The notes beneath the pieces are model-generated. The model was not told where the DNA came from and searched no databases. It was given only the letters and a program-made list of their open reading frames with translations. Below are positions 9,962 through 23,400 of a DNA stretch of 64,000 nt, piece by piece; position 1 is the first letter of the stretch, and every line of letters begins with the position of its first letter. The translations under genes and the position numbers were made by a program. The stretch is taken from the NCBI GenBank assembly GCA_002914805.1, contig JXTB01000006.1, positions 606,092-670,091 on the forward strand, in the 5' to 3' direction. The DNA comes from Parasponia andersonii (Eukaryota > Streptophyta > Magnoliopsida > Rosales > Cannabaceae).

Positions 9962-12521
9962 AAATATAAGATATAAGAGTATTTTGTACTTTTTAGAGTA
10001 AATAGCATAATTGTAATTATTAATTTTCAGAATAAAATATTTAAATATCTGAATACTATATTGAGGTGTTATAGTATCCCTTATTTGCATAAAAATGTTT
10101 CAGAATTCTCAAATTCTCTTAAAAAAAGTCTTTGGGAAGAGAAAGAAAATATCGAATCTGCCGCCGCCTCTAGCTACCGTACTACCACCTGCCTTGGTCA
10201 ACGCACTAGCCCGCGTCGAAAACTTTCGAAGACGAATCCAACGCCACTAGTCCTGCCTCATTTCAACGTCGGACGAAGCCGCAGCGGTCCCGCAAAAATT
10301 CCACCTCCGACAAGGTTTTCTGGTCACTGGAGTACCGTTCGACCTCTATTTTCGACACCTCCAGCAAATGGAATCTCATCTCACCGTTGCCGATCAACTC
10401 TAAGTGATTGCTCGTCAAAATTCATCTCTGGTGAGTTTTTACCACTTTTACCATTTTTACCAACTAAGTAAGAAAGTGATATTTTCGTAAATTTTTGGTT
10501 AGATAATTATTTTACCCGAAACAAATATATAAGGTGAAAGATGGTTAAAAATCATGAATAATTACATTAGCAAAAGTTAAAATGATATCCACAAATGTGT
10601 TAATTTTCTAATTAAAAATGCTATTTTTCTAAATTAGACCAAAAAGTGATATTTTTATAAAACTGAATAGTGTTGGACGAGAGTCTGTTGGCATTGGCTG
10701 AAATTAGAAAATTGTTACTTTTCGAATTATAATTGCAAAAATGACATTTTAACAAATAGTTAGTGAAGTTGATATTATTTTTTCAATATTTTTGAAAATG
10801 ATATTTTTATTAAATAATTATTTTATTGATATTTTCTAAAATAGTTTAGAAAAATGATATTCTTGCAAATAATAACAAATGATATTTTTCTAAATACTTA
10901 AGAAAAATTGGATGTTTTTCGTAAATTCCAAAAAGAGATATTTTTGCAATTTTCGGATTTTTGGACTTAATTAATGCTAGGGATCTCGAAACTGAGTTCT
11001 GATTTTGAATTTAGACTCAGTGAAGTCGAGATATGAATTTTGATATAAAATACCACTACGTTTCATTATTAAACGAAAATTAGAATTTCGTGGCATAAAT
11101 TGCATTATTTTGTATGCCACAGGCTGGTCCTGCACTGGAACTCGTTTTTGATAAAGTATATATCTAACCCAATATTTTTGGGTGTTCTAAATTCAGTGGT
11201 GACCTCTATTTCTCCATTTGAGGCTCCAGTGGAAGAGTCACTTTTTCAAGTGGACTAACTGGGATCCCTAAAGTGTTGTTTGAACACCCGAGTGACCAAC
11301 GGGAGTTTCTTCGAGTTTCGTTAGCTTGGTATTGCTACCATATCGAGGTAGGGGTTTAAGTATTTGATTTTATATCTGTTTGATTATAATTGCATTAAAA
11401 CTTATTTATGAAAAATTGTGATCTCCCGATGGTTTGACAAATCGTTGAAAATTTTTGGATTATATTGGGATCGGACTGTGTGGGTTATTTTACATATTTT
11501 TATATTGTGATTATGAGGTAAAATAGTAGTATGTTGCTCATGTTATATTAAATCCCAGAATAATGCCAAGTTGAAATTTTAATGCATGATTTGATTCATG
11601 GATACATGATTATTGTGAACGATTACATGTTGTACATACCATAGGATCATACACTTGAATTCCATTATTACATCATGGTAGTTTAGATCACTGGTGAGTT
11701 ACTGCAGTGTTAGATGAAAGATCTAGGCTCCTGCGCAGGTTTTTAGCTGATGCACCTATGGGTAATATCGAGATGCTGGATACCTCTGCTATAGAGGTAT
11801 TACAGTGCCGTGATGAGAGTTCACTCGTATATTTGATTGATTATGATATGTAGAAACATGTACTTCTGGTTTTGGTTTTGAATATGTGATTATTCTAGAT
11901 ACCAACTATTTTATATATCTGGTTTTTAAATAGATTTTCGAGAAGGTATTAACCATGCAAATTTGGTAAAATTGCATCCATTCAAAAAGGTGATTGAATT
12001 TCTACTGAGCATGTGAATGCTTACCCCCTACTTCTCCCACTTTTAGGTATTTGTCTAACTGAGATAGTCATCTTGATGGATAGACAAACTATGGAGCTTG
12101 TGTATACTATTCTACTTTGTTATCCTTCTTTCCTTATTCAGTTATTTAGCTAAGATTAATAAGTGGATGTATGAGGATGATTTTGTTGTTAAATTGAGTA
12201 TTTGAAATAACAAATGATTTTATATAACACATTTTAGACATTAAACTAAATATTTCAATTAAACTCAATCTATTAAATTTTATAATTTCTCAAAAAGTTT
12301 TAAAAGAGATAGTTAGAAATTTTCTTAAACTTTGATGAGTATTTCTCTTATATGAAATTAAAACTAATAAGAGATTTAATGATCATGGAATTTATAATAA
12401 TTTGAGGATCAAAACGAAATTATCTAATACATGATTTTTCTAAAATTTTGTAAAATTAATATTTTATTATATTTTCACTTAAAATTACAAAAGTCACGGA
12501 TTTAGATTTTCGGTAGTGACA
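9958..12521 (+). mobile_element. Solo LTR, plus strand, large-LTR family
   Basis: It starts TGTAAAATATAAG at 9958 and ends GTAGTGACA at 12521, flanked on both sides by ATATA (9953-9957 and 12522-12526), a 5-bp target duplication. The duplication lies in TA repeats, so it is weaker evidence than usual, but it coincides exactly with the TG/CA ends. The ends and several inner blocks match, in reverse, the copies at 27685, 40008, 45977, 48256 and 57726. It holds no internal region. A CT-rich then GC-rich island (about 10120-10440) sits roughly 200 bp from its start. The ORF 10061-10471 lies in that island and is not taken as a gene. Confidence 0.75.
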
Positions 12522-14610
12522 ATATATATATATATACACACACGAGTCTACATTCACAAGAGACGCCAATGCTCGTTTCACTAAGAAACTAATAGTTTTG
12601 ATTGACATAAGTATTCTCACTGAGTTATATAATATCTCTCTCTTCTAAATTTTGCTTAATGCAAAGCCTATATATATTACGAGTTAAAACTAGAATCCTA
12701 GCTTCAGAAGACTTGGGCAGTTAGCACATATCGCTTTTAAGCAGCAAAATTCTTAAATCTATCTATTAATTACTAGTTGTTAGGTGGGTTCTTATACCAT
12801 ACATAGTTGACTGCAAAATTAACTTAATCTCTATAAAATACAACTAGTTAATTGAAGAATAAATAATTACCTATTATTTTATAATTATTCAATTTCAAGA
12901 TTATATTATATTTTAGAATGTAATTTTTTACTCACAAAATTAGAAAATTTGAGCTACCTTCGTTATATAAAAAAGGCTCAGTCACACTAAAATACACAAT
13001 AATTACATGCTTAAAAACAATAATAGAAAATATTGGTTAGAGCTCTTGTATTGAGACTAAGTTATTTTGTAATCTCTTTAATATAGTGGAAAACCACCGT
13101 GGATGTAGCCTATTTTTTAAAAGTTGAATCATATCATCTTTTTTATTTAATGCAATTTTACTATTACTTGTAGTCAAATTTTGACAGAGAAAATTGACCT
13201 ATCAACCGGTTCAATTCATTTATATCGAGTTAGATGTTAGATGGTCATCACAAAAATATTGTCGACACTAGCCAAATGCCTACAAATACTCAACTAAAAT
13301 ATTCCGATCTTATCTCCCACCTAGCTTGAATGCAAGGCTTATACATAGAAGAAAAAACTAGACATTTTGTTTCAATTAGACTTGGACCAGAATTCTCACC
13401 TTGCTCAAGTTAAAAGAGGCATTTGGACATTCTAAAGAGTGATTTCTTCGTTTGTATGTTGATAAGATTGTTAGAAATTAATTTAAGGGTTTTCAACTGT
13501 TTACATGTGTTTTGAACAAAAAGGACAAAAATACAGTTAAAAATATCAATTCATGTACAATCTTTGATGTCATTTTTCTAAATACTTGGTAGTGGTGCTT
13601 TCGAAAATTTTTCCCTCAAGTTTAATAACATTTGTGAAGCCGAATAGGTGATGACAACACATGTAGACAATTAGGCCAAGTGGTTGGTCCTTCCCAATTA
13701 CTCCATAAGCAAATTAGGAAATACATGGCTTTTAAAGGAAATATTTTAAATATACGGTACACCTCTTCTTACTATTTTCATACAATGTCCTATTGATTAA
13801 TACCATTTTTTGAAACTTTGTAATTAAAATTTTTCTGAAATTGAAAATTAGGGTGTTAAAAGGGGCTTCTCTTTTTTCTTCCTCTTTGACTTTCAAAGCT
13901 TAATGTCTGTGAAATTTACTCCATTCTTTATGATCCTATGCGAGACAGATCAAAACATACCTCACGGGCAGCAGTAAAGAGGATGGTTCCAGCGAAGATA
14001 GTGGCAAGGGCAAGATGGGGCTAAGGGAGATTGAGACGGCTTTATATGGGTCACATTGCAAACAGACCAGTAGGTCTAACCAAAGTCGGTAGATGGCCAA
14101 TGCGCTTCAAAAAGCCCTGAAACGGTGATGCTTAATCGATGGTCAATCTCTAGATCTCGACCAAGCTATATGTGGTTCTTCAATCCAGGTTCCTATATAT
14201 TCTTGTATTGAATCTCTTTAATGGAACTTCAATTTATTTATTTCTTTCTTGATGATGATAGAGTTAGATTAATAGTTTTTTGGAGGTGAGTGTCTTAGTG
14301 GGGAGTTCATTGATTGTAGTTGATTGGAGTTCTAATTCTATTTCTGAAAATGGTTGTATTAAAGATGTACAAAATTTGTTTGAAAAATGCTTCTAAGAGA
14401 TAAAATACAAATATTTTCTAGATATAGTTCTGATGGTCATTTTGTAGAGTTGAATGATATTATTATATTTCTATCTTTTTTTTTTTAATTTCATTTTCAC
14501 TATAATATATCCTGAGTATTAGAATGATCTTTAAGTAGCTACACTTCCTTTAGCGTCCACAGAACTTTGCACAGAAAATTTTTATAGCTGCTACTAAAAT
14601 TCCCAGTTAC
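12522..14610. other. AT-rich intergenic stretch
   Basis: No gene recognised. A segment at about 13040-13110 (gtaatctctttaatatagtgg and ccaccgtggatgtagcc) resembles the end of a plant Copia-type LTR, a weak match. A less AT-rich patch at about 13930-14170 has no recognisable coding frame. Confidence 0.4.
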
Positions 14611-15012
14611 AATAAAGCTTGAAGAATTATTCAGCCATGAGTATGCTTTAGTGTCTTTCAAATTTCAGTTTGTTATGCTTTAGTGTCTTTCTAAATTATC
14701 ATTAATTTAATATGTTGTCAGAAAAATATTTTTCCTATATATATTATCAAGTGTGTAATATAGATATATTGTTATATCTAGTACAATATTTTTAGAGGTG
14801 GCATTAGGGACAATAAAACCTGAAGAATTATTCAGCCATGAGTATGCTTTAGTGTCTTTCAAATTTCAGTTTATTATGCTTTAGTGTCTTTCTAAATTAT
14901 CATTAATTTAATATGTTATCAGAACAATATTTTTCCTACATATATTATCAAGTATGTAATAATAGATATATTATTATATCCAATAAAATATTTTTAGAGT
15001 CAGAATTAGGGA
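14611..15012. repeat. 201-bp tandem duplication
   Basis: Two copies (14611-14811 and 14812-15012) are offset by exactly 201 bp at their start, sharing gaagaattattcagccatga and the doubled phrase atgctttagtgtctttc. Only a few substitutions separate them, so the event is fairly recent. Confidence 0.9.
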
Positions 15013-15916
15013 CTTACAAACCTGTAATTCAAGTTCCAAAAGATTTTGACTATTAATTAAACTCTTTAATTAAGTTGTCTAATTTATTAATTCTAGTATT
15101 ATTTTGCTAAAAATCGAGAATTGCACTCTTGAAATTATAAAATTTATTTTATTCAGAAAACAACGAATAGTCTATTGATTTGATAATTACATATAGTTCA
15201 GTCCTCCATAGACGATTTCTATTTACCTCTCTAATTACATCTTATTAATTGTATTTCATTAATTATCCAATGAATAATTAACTTATAAATCCATTATAAA
15301 TTGAATACTAAAACTGTTTAAGTCTAAAATTAATATACAAGTGAATCATCTTTCTAACTTCCCTCAAGAAGGAATGAATTTTACATCTGTAAGTTACATT
15401 CTCAATTATCCATCTCATTGTATTCCTAAGATATAAGTAATTCGGCATATTTTATAAACAAACCTTAACAAGTAGATTAAAAAACTAATGTTACAAATAG
15501 GAGTCAATAACTAGTGAGGATTAAAATTGATTTATATATGATCATCTTTTGACATTATTTGAATTCTCAATAATTAAAGAAATTTATATAAGTTTGAAAT
15601 TACATCTAGCACAATCCTATATAATCTTATTATATAAAGTATCTTTATTATAATATCACCATATTAATTATTTGAATAAGACTATTATATTTCCAATGTC
15701 AATAGACTGTACTAATAATATTTAATTAAAAATCTCAGGTTTGATTAATGTATTATGAATCCATAAATTTAATCTTCATGTATATAACACTTATACACTA
15801 AGATTATGGTCACATTAATAAATAAAATTTTTTTATATTTATTAGAAATAAAAATATGTACAAAATCAAATAAAAATGGTATTTTATTTAATCAGCAAAA
15901 ATCAAAATAAACGCTT
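15013..15916. other. AT-rich stretch with no recognised feature
   Basis: No ORF, inverted repeat or RNA gene could be supported. Confidence 0.5.
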
Positions 15917-16424
15917 TAAGAGCATTACCCCGAAGGCTTTATATCTCCAATTCATTACACCAAAATGATGCAAATATTATATCAAAAAGTAATTTCATCT
16001 CTAATTCATTATACTATTTCTCACACCAAAAAGGAATATTCTATGTATATACTTTCTTGTCTATATTTTATATAACTTTTTTCTAATTCCCTATTGTTAA
16101 GCTATTTTATAAATTATGCCCACATATAATTTTTTTTCTTTACATATTGGTCTAAGAATATGATCTATTATTTAACAAAGTTAAAGAAATTAATACATTA
16201 ATAAATTATATTTTATCAACTTAAATGACCTAGTTACTATTAATAAATTATTTAAAAACAAACTCACATTAACAAAAATATAAATGAATCAAAACATTGC
16301 ATTTAATAATTAAACATAAACACAATTATGAAAAATAGATATTGATGTTTAATTAACTATCTGAATTTTTTTTTTTTAAATATGGGGCTTAACTAATGAC
16401 CTCTACTTATTATAAATTAAAAAA

Positions 16425-16561
16425 AAAATACCTACTACTATTCAATCCCCACCCTACCAGATTAGGGTTAATAGGCTTTCACGCATACCCTTGGTGTGAC
16501 TCGAACCTAAGACCAAGATCCTAAATAGTGGGTACTCTTACCACTCGAGCCAACCCCAGAT
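16425..16561 (-). mobile_element. tRNA-derived SINE
   Basis: On the minus strand the sequence begins near GGGGTTGGCTCGAGTGGTAA, which contains an internal RNA polymerase III A box, and about 35 bp later has GGTTCGAGTCACACC, a B box. It ends in a T-rich run on the same strand, as in plant Au-type SINEs. It abuts the 3' end of the Harbinger transposase reading frame, so it may have inserted there. No complete tRNA cloverleaf was found, so it is not called a tRNA gene. Confidence 0.7.
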
Positions 16562-17940
16562 ACTCCTCCCGCAATTAATTAATTAATATAATATGAAGTG
16601 CACTGCGAGTATCTTTATCCCTTAATTGTCTATGTTGAGCTATAAATTGATGAAATCTTGTATTTTAATTAATAACTATTTCAACTTCAGAAGCTAGCAC
16701 TTCCTTTATATCTTGAATTTGTGCATGAAGATCATGTTCATTCTCGATTATCATGTTGTGCATAATAATATACACAAACATTATGTTATATAACATATTT
16801 TTCTTCCAAAAATATGTCAGTCCTGTCATAATTGTGAACCATGATTGGAGAACACAAAAAGGCATATTGTACATCGTTTCTACAAGCTTTTTGTTTCATG
16901 GCAAAATATTTTTTCTTTTGACCTTGTGGCTAGTGAATAGTTTGCATAATAATGGACCATTTTATGTATATACTGTCAGTTAATAATAACCCATATTATA
17001 CTTTTTTCCTTGAATAACATAACGAGCAAGATGAGCTATACCTTGAGCTAGATTAGAAAAAGATTAGATGACTCCAATACAGTAATATCATTGTTGATGC
17101 CCTGTATACCAAATTATGTGTGCCATATCCAAATATCCAAAGATCATAATCCACTATAGTTTCAAGAAGTTGGTGACCCACTACGATTTGCATATTATTC
17201 AACCCATACCGTTGGACAATTTTTACTTCCAATGCATATAATCTAGACGGTCTAATATTCATGCATATAATTAGTGACATGTGTTTTTGGATACCATTGT
17301 GCAAATATCTTATAATAGCACGATAAAATTTTTTCATACCCTCAGTTATTGTTGACTCATCTATTTCTATATACTTGTCTGTAGCATTCATCGATACATC
17401 ATATGTCAATAGCTGGAACACGGTTATTACTTTCTATATAGTTAATAATTCGAGTCTACCAAGTGCATCATTTCGTTATTCAAAGTAGTTATAATGACCT
17501 TTGATTGCATCAATAATATGAAGGAATAAACTTCGAGACATTCGATATCATCACTGAAACATGGCGTCAATATAGTGTGGGTTCTCGGCAAAATAGTTGT
17601 TGAATAAATTGTGATTCGCAATTTCTCAGTCACAGTCAATCACTACATGACTAGGAATCGACCCACCATGCATCACTTGGATGTTTTGTTGATTGAAATA
17701 GCTAGCAAGGGTCATGTTATTCCTAGAAATCACATGACTTATCTCTTCTTCTAATAAATCAGTCACTACCATCTCCTTCATCAATGATAATTTGTCGTCA
17801 TCTGAAGAGGGAGAGGAATATGCCTTACGAAAAGATGGATCTCCGATATTGAACTCATTGTCGAAGTGAAGAAAAGAGCTAAGTTTGGTGGATGTCTCTT
17901 TTTTAAAAGTACTAAAAGAGAAGACTTGTTTCTAAACAAC
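16562..17940 (-). pseudogene. PIF/Harbinger transposase, broken
   Basis: This is the DDE nuclease that cuts and moves the element. Several pieces align in order with the plant family: an N-terminal SSPSSDDDKLSLMKEM stretch (near 17800), a YFAENPHYIDAMF and RMSRSLFLHIIDAIKGHYNY block (near 17600-17480), LLTYDVSMNATDKYIEIDES (near 17400), LLETIVDYDLWIFG (near 17150), then AFCVLQSWFTI and IIMHNMIIENEHDLHAQIQD (near 16860-16730), and finally FHQFIAQHRQLRDKDTRSAL (near 16640). Frames change between pieces and stops occur throughout. Blocks expected between DLWIFG and FCVLQS (the NNDINVL and GYYLADGIYP region) were not recognised, so part is deleted or badly decayed. The start is uncertain. Confidence 0.8.
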
Positions 17941-18066
17941 AAAGAAGGATTGTGAGTAACATCTTAATGTAGTATGCTATTTATAATAAATTATGGAACT
18001 TATCTTATAAGATTAAAAATCCAATCTTACGATTAAAGATGATAATAAAATCTATTCAATGGTTTA

Positions 18067-19250
18067 CATTGAGTAGTCCAGATTTTCCTATCTTGATACA
18101 TTGGAGCATGTGTAAAGCTGACGAGATTCTTTAATTATTTCTGACTTCTCTTATTAACTCTTTATACCGATCCAAAATTTCCTATCTTGATGCATTAGAG
18201 CTTGTGTAAAGCTGGCTAGATTTTTTAATTATTTCTAATTTCTTTTATTAACTCTTCACACCGGTCCAAATATTTCTATCTTAATGCATTGGAGCATGTG
18301 TAAAGCTAACAAGATACTTTAATTATTTCTAACTTCTCTTATTAACTCTTTAATTCGGTCCAAATTTTCCTATCTTGATGCATTGGAGTATGTGTAAAGC
18401 TAGTGAGATTTTTTAATTATTTCTGACTTTTCTTACTATCTCTTTACACTGGTTCAAATTTTCTTATCTTGATGCATTGGAGCATGTGTAAAACTGATGA
18501 GATTCTTTAATTATTTTTTACTTCTCTTATCAACTCTTCATACTGGTCCAAATTTTCTTATCTTGATGCATTGGAGTATGTGTAAAGCAAGTGAGATTTT
18601 TTAATTATTTATGACTTTTCTTACTATCTCTTTACATTGGTCCAAATTTTCCTATCTTGATGTATTGGAGCATGTGTAAAACTGACGAGATTCTTTAATT
18701 ATTTTTGACTTCTCTTATCAACTCTTCATACTGGTCCAAATTTTCTTATCTTGATGCATTGGAACATGTATAAAGTTAGTGAGATTCTTTAATTATTTCT
18801 GAAGATAGCGTTATTAATTCTTCATACTGGTCCAAATTTTCCTATCTTGATGCATTTAAGCATGTATAAAGTTGGCGAGATTCTTAAACTATTTCTGACT
18901 TCTCTTCTTGACATTTTACACTGGTTTAAATTTTTCTATCTTGATGCATTACAGCATATATAAAACTGAAAAGATTCTTTAATTATTTTTAACTTTTCAT
19001 ATCGGTCCAATTTTTCTTATCTTGATGCATTAGATTATGTGTAAAGTGAACGAAATTCTTTAATTATTTTTGACTTCTCTTATTAATTCTTTACATCAGT
19101 CCAAATTTTCCTACCTTGATGTATTAGGGCATGTGTAAAGCTGATAAGATTCTTTAATTATTTTTTACTTCTCTTCTTTCACATCGATCCAAATTTTCCT
19201 ATCTTGATGCATTGGAGTATGTGTGAAGCTGATAAGATCCTTTATTGTTT
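18067..19250. repeat. 94-bp tandem array, about 13 units
   Basis: The word tcttgatgcattgg or a close variant recurs at 18091, 18185, 18279, 18373, 18467, 18561, 18655, 18749, 18845, 18939, 19020, 19114 and 19202. Seven successive spacings are exactly 94 bp; later ones are 96, 94, 81, 94 and 88. Each unit also carries catgtgtaaagct, gagattctttaattattt and acttctcttattaactc. The array sits between the starts of the two divergent Harbinger genes. Regular spacing on the left and irregular spacing on the right suggest growth at the left. Confidence 0.95.
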
Positions 19251-19376
19251 TGCTATAAATAACAACCTTCAATTGGAGACATTCAAACCATCCTCTTGCT
19301 AGAAAAAAGTTATTGAAAATAGATTTTCTTTACTTTACACTACTTTTGTTCTCTAACTATCTACTAGTTTAAAAAC

Positions 19377-20399
19377 ATGACTAGTCGATCTACCAAAAAT
19401 ATAATGTTAGTGAAAATGTGATCTTCTGTCAAGTATATTTAGATATTTCCCAAGACCCTATTATAGGTAGGTACTAATCTACAAATAACTTTTGGTCTCA
19501 TATGGAGCAAAAATACAACGAAGCAAGAAGCGGGAATGAGGAGTATCATAACCTATGATCGATGTAATCTCGAATAGGGACTATAATTACTAAAATAAAG
19601 AAGTTGAATGAGTACTTAAAAGAAGTAGAGAATATGAATCTAAGTGATATTTTGGATGATGATATTGTGAGTACTTGTTAAACTTTAATTTTTTTTCATG
19701 TAAATGCTAGTATAATTGATTATTGATCTTACATGCACAATAATTTATAGTCACATTGAGCGAAATAGTTATTCAAGCAAGATCTCAAGTTTAACAGAAG
19801 GTTTCAAATTTGATTATGTTTGGAATATCATTAAAGATTATGAAAATTTTAAAGATGATATCTCCACTACAAAACAAACTGCTCGAAGGCAAACTATGAA
19901 CTCCAACTCATCACTGCCAAATAATCCCAATCCATAATCACCCATATCAATATGTCTTGGGTTATCATCATTTTCTTCCAATTTTAATGATGACCAAATT
20001 AGTGCTACTTCATCTTAACGACTCGTTAGAGTGAAGAAAGTTAAATTAAAAAGAAAAAATCATGAAGAAATATCATCTACTATGAACAAAATCTATGAAG
20101 ATAATTGATAATTATTAGAGAAGTTAAAAAAGACCAACTTGGATAAACGACAACAAATGGACATGATAGGTAGAATATGGGCTTCAAAGAGACGAAAGAA
20201 GAAAACAAAATTTTACTAAAAGACTTGAATTCCATCTCTAATCCAAATGTACGTGAGTATTTTCGAGCTGAACAAGTATGAATTTTTCAAAAAAAAAGTC
20301 CAGCATCAATAACAAGGAGTGCCCTCTTCTGCCACTCATCTTTTTGGTTAATATTTTAACGATATTGGACGTTTAGGAAAAGATCTATCAGAATACTAA
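19377..20399 (+). pseudogene. Harbinger accessory DNA-binding protein (NAM-associated/Myb-like), broken
   Basis: In PIF/Harbinger elements this protein partners the transposase and helps it reach DNA. From the ATG at 19377-19379 I read VYLDISQDPIIGRY, then a stop, then NNFWSHMEQKYNEARSGNEE, more stops, GFKFDYVWNIIKDYENFKDD (19800-19860), a lysine-rich coiled stretch, and YFNDIGRLGKDLSEY ending at the TAA 20397-20399. These match the order of the family: SANT/Myb-like part, NAM-associated part, conserved tail. Stops fall at about 19470, 19556 and later, with frame changes. It is divergent from the transposase across the 94-bp array. Confidence 0.75.
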
Positions 20400-20420
20400 A
20401 TTATTGATCTAGTTTATGTC

Positions 20421-23400
20421 ATATTATTGCATTATGTGTATTTTCAATTATATTAGTGTTTGAGTTTAATTTCAATATTATGTAATTTTATTTAATATCT
20501 GTTTAAATATTTGGTGTTTTATGTAATGTTATTGCATGTTATGTAATTTCAAAAGAAGTGTTTGAGTTTTAATATTGTAATTGATATTTTATATTATTTA
20601 TATTTTAAGTTTACTCCATATAAAATTAATCATAAAAAAATAAAGTAAGTAACTCAAAATAAAAAATGTTATGTCCTGGTACCAAAATGTAATTACTTTT
20701 TGTTAAAAACTATGTGGCTATGGCCAATTATTAAAAAATAAATTCTGAGATAGGTTTGTTTTGTAAATTATAAAAACTGAGCCAAAAAAAAAAAAGAGAG
20801 AGACAAATAGCTTGTGAACAGTGCCAAACCAAATTGCTGAAAATTAACCTAATACTTAGAAAAAATTATACATACATGAAATCAATGAAAAATATATGAA
20901 TGCAGTAGAAAAATTAATATATTTAGGTTTTAAAATTTTTTATATGAAAACAATTTTCATAACCAGAATGTGTATATATCAAACACAAGATTATATATAA
21001 CATAAATCAAATTTAGATATATAAACTATAGAGATTAGATTTTGAGTTTACCTTTTGTAACATGTTATTCCTTGATCTCCATGTTATTAGTGATTAAATC
21101 TCTAACTCTAGATCTTCTTATCTAGACTATACCTCTTGATTGATGAGGTGCATGGACACAAAGTTGAATCTTTTATTGGAGAACTATCAAGAACTCCTTG
21201 ATCTTCTAGTCACAGTTGTTTGAGATGAGTATGCAAGATTTCTAGAAAACAATTTTACAAAGAATTTAGTTCACTGTGATTGGCCAAAATTCACTTCCTC
21301 TCTCCCTCTCTATGGTGTGTTGGTATAATACTAGAGTGGTGCAGTTTTCTCTCTCATATTCCTCATATACGAGGCCCAAAACTACTAATCCTAGTCCTAT
21401 TAAAATTAAGCATATTCTTCAATTTAGACTTTAGATATAATTTTAGAAATATGTTCAACTCATGTAACTTATTTATAAAAATACCAAATTCTGTTTAGAA
21501 TCATTATTTTATACAATTTCATTAAACTAATTTCATAAATACCTCCAACTAAGTAACGAGCTTTGTTGAGCTAGACAAGGAACCTAATAGAACCAAATAA
21601 CCTAAACTCTTATAGTATGATAAATACATAATAACTCTTATTATGGTATTTATATAAATACTATTAGTAAAATTGACACTCCACTAAAGACCCAGTACTG
21701 CACTCTTAGATTAAATATCATATTTTTTTTATAGAGATTTAATCAACTAGACTTGATTAACTGATCCATCTAATATATTCTATACTACATGTAAAATCCG
21801 TATATAACGTCATAGTTGGATATGTGAAATTACCGTAATACCCAACTAACATATATTTACCTTTAAGTTACCATCTTTTTACCAAAGAATAATGTTGTCG
21901 ATAATTTTGTTCTCAATAGCCATTTAGACAAAATTGTTAACTATTCACAAAGTGAATATTAAGATCTTAGAGTTAATTATTCCATGAAACTTGAAAGACC
22001 TTAAAGTGATATTAATGTATAGTTTCCTTAACTATTTGGTGTTCTTATCATTTTATAAACCATAACATTCAATATGCCAGAGTTCATATCGAGCTTCACA
22101 AAGACTAGTCCTTTAACAAATTAAAAAACTACAAATCATGAAAGCAAGTCTAACCAAAAACTAAAAATTAAGATCGACATATTTAGAACTAGTTTGTGAT
22201 AATATTATGTATTGCATTAACGGTGTTTCGGGCTTTGGAGCTTAGTTAATTGTTGTTGGTTAACCAATAGTACCATGATTACGAGTGAAAAATGAACTTA
22301 TTTATTTGAAGAATTTCTACTGTCAATTGAATATATACTAATTGTAAAAACTGACTATTTTTATATAAAGCAGATTCATTTACCTAAAATAAAAAAGTTA
22401 CTAACTTCCAAACATAAACTCTAGGGGAAAAAAAAAACTCCGGAATAGAATTCAATGTGTTACATTATTTATTAATATGAAGCTTTTATAATAGTTAAGT
22501 TATTAAATTGAGTGTAATTGGAAAACGTACGCGTGATTAAGTTAGTTGTGTTTGTCCACCATGGCTGACCTGGCTTTGGTCATCCTCGAAGTAAAGCTAA
22601 GCCGGCTTGATTTAATTAATTTGTACAATTTTTTTTTCTTTTTATTTTTCCCGACATAATTGATTATCAATTATTAATCGTAGTCGTAGAATTTCTAAGC
22701 AATTCTACGTGTGTACTGTCTACGCCAGCACAACTAATTGGGAAGAGTTTGTCCTTTAGAAAATAAAAGTGAATATTAATTAGTTATGAGTTGATTTCAG
22801 TTACTCGTTTAATGTCATCATTTGCCATTATTGTTGTAAAAATAGGTAATGTTTTGTGATTCAGTATAGCTGTTGCAATGTAACGAGAAAAGTATTCTAT
22901 GCAAAGTGCATGTAATTCGGACAAATGCGAGCTCGAAATCTTCCAAAGAAGTAACATATCATATAATGACAGATTCGTCGTCTGAAAAACGAGTTATATA
23001 TTCGTGAAATAATTACCCAACATCGTTATTTTATTTATTTTGTTTCCTTATTAGTTTGGGAAATCATAGGCACACTTGATTATAAGTAAGGGCCTGGAAC
23101 AAAATATTTGCCAAATCATATCTAAAACTTCATTAGTGACAAAAGCATCCCCAGACGTAGTATGTATGTCATTCATTTAGCCGAATCATGTAAATTTTTT
23201 ATTATAATGTAATAGGGTCGAATTCAAGTTTAGAATTTAACCGTCGTGTTGACAAAATCTCTACACGTACAGTTAAATATATCTAGTTAGACTTTAGAAA
23301 ACTTAAATCTGACTTTTGAATTAAAGATTGGATGGATATATTTTGTTATCAAAGCAAGTGAAATTTGCTCCTACAAGTGCCACGTGATAAGGTGCATAAC

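Larger units (their letters stand above)
15919..20420. mobile_element. PIF/Harbinger-type DNA transposon, decayed, two divergent genes
   Basis: A transposase gene runs leftward (about 17940 to 16560) and a NAM-associated/Myb-like partner gene runs rightward (19377-20399), the two-gene layout of plant PIF/Harbinger elements. The left end may be TAAGAGCATTACCCC at 15919, with sequence such as ccaattcattacaccaaaa inside it that is common at such termini. No matching right inverted repeat was found after 20400, so the right boundary is nominal. A 94-bp tandem array fills the space between the two genes. Confidence 0.75.

Noticed and set aside
10061..10471. 136-codon plus ORF as a gene
   Set aside because: It sits in the GC-rich island of a solo LTR; no motif, and sister copies do not keep the frame.
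16425..16561. Functional tRNA gene
   Set aside because: A and B boxes are present but no acceptor stem or full cloverleaf could be formed; the T-rich tail fits a SINE.
18067..19250. CRISPR array
   Set aside because: Whole 94-bp units repeat with no unique spacers, and the setting is a plant transposon.
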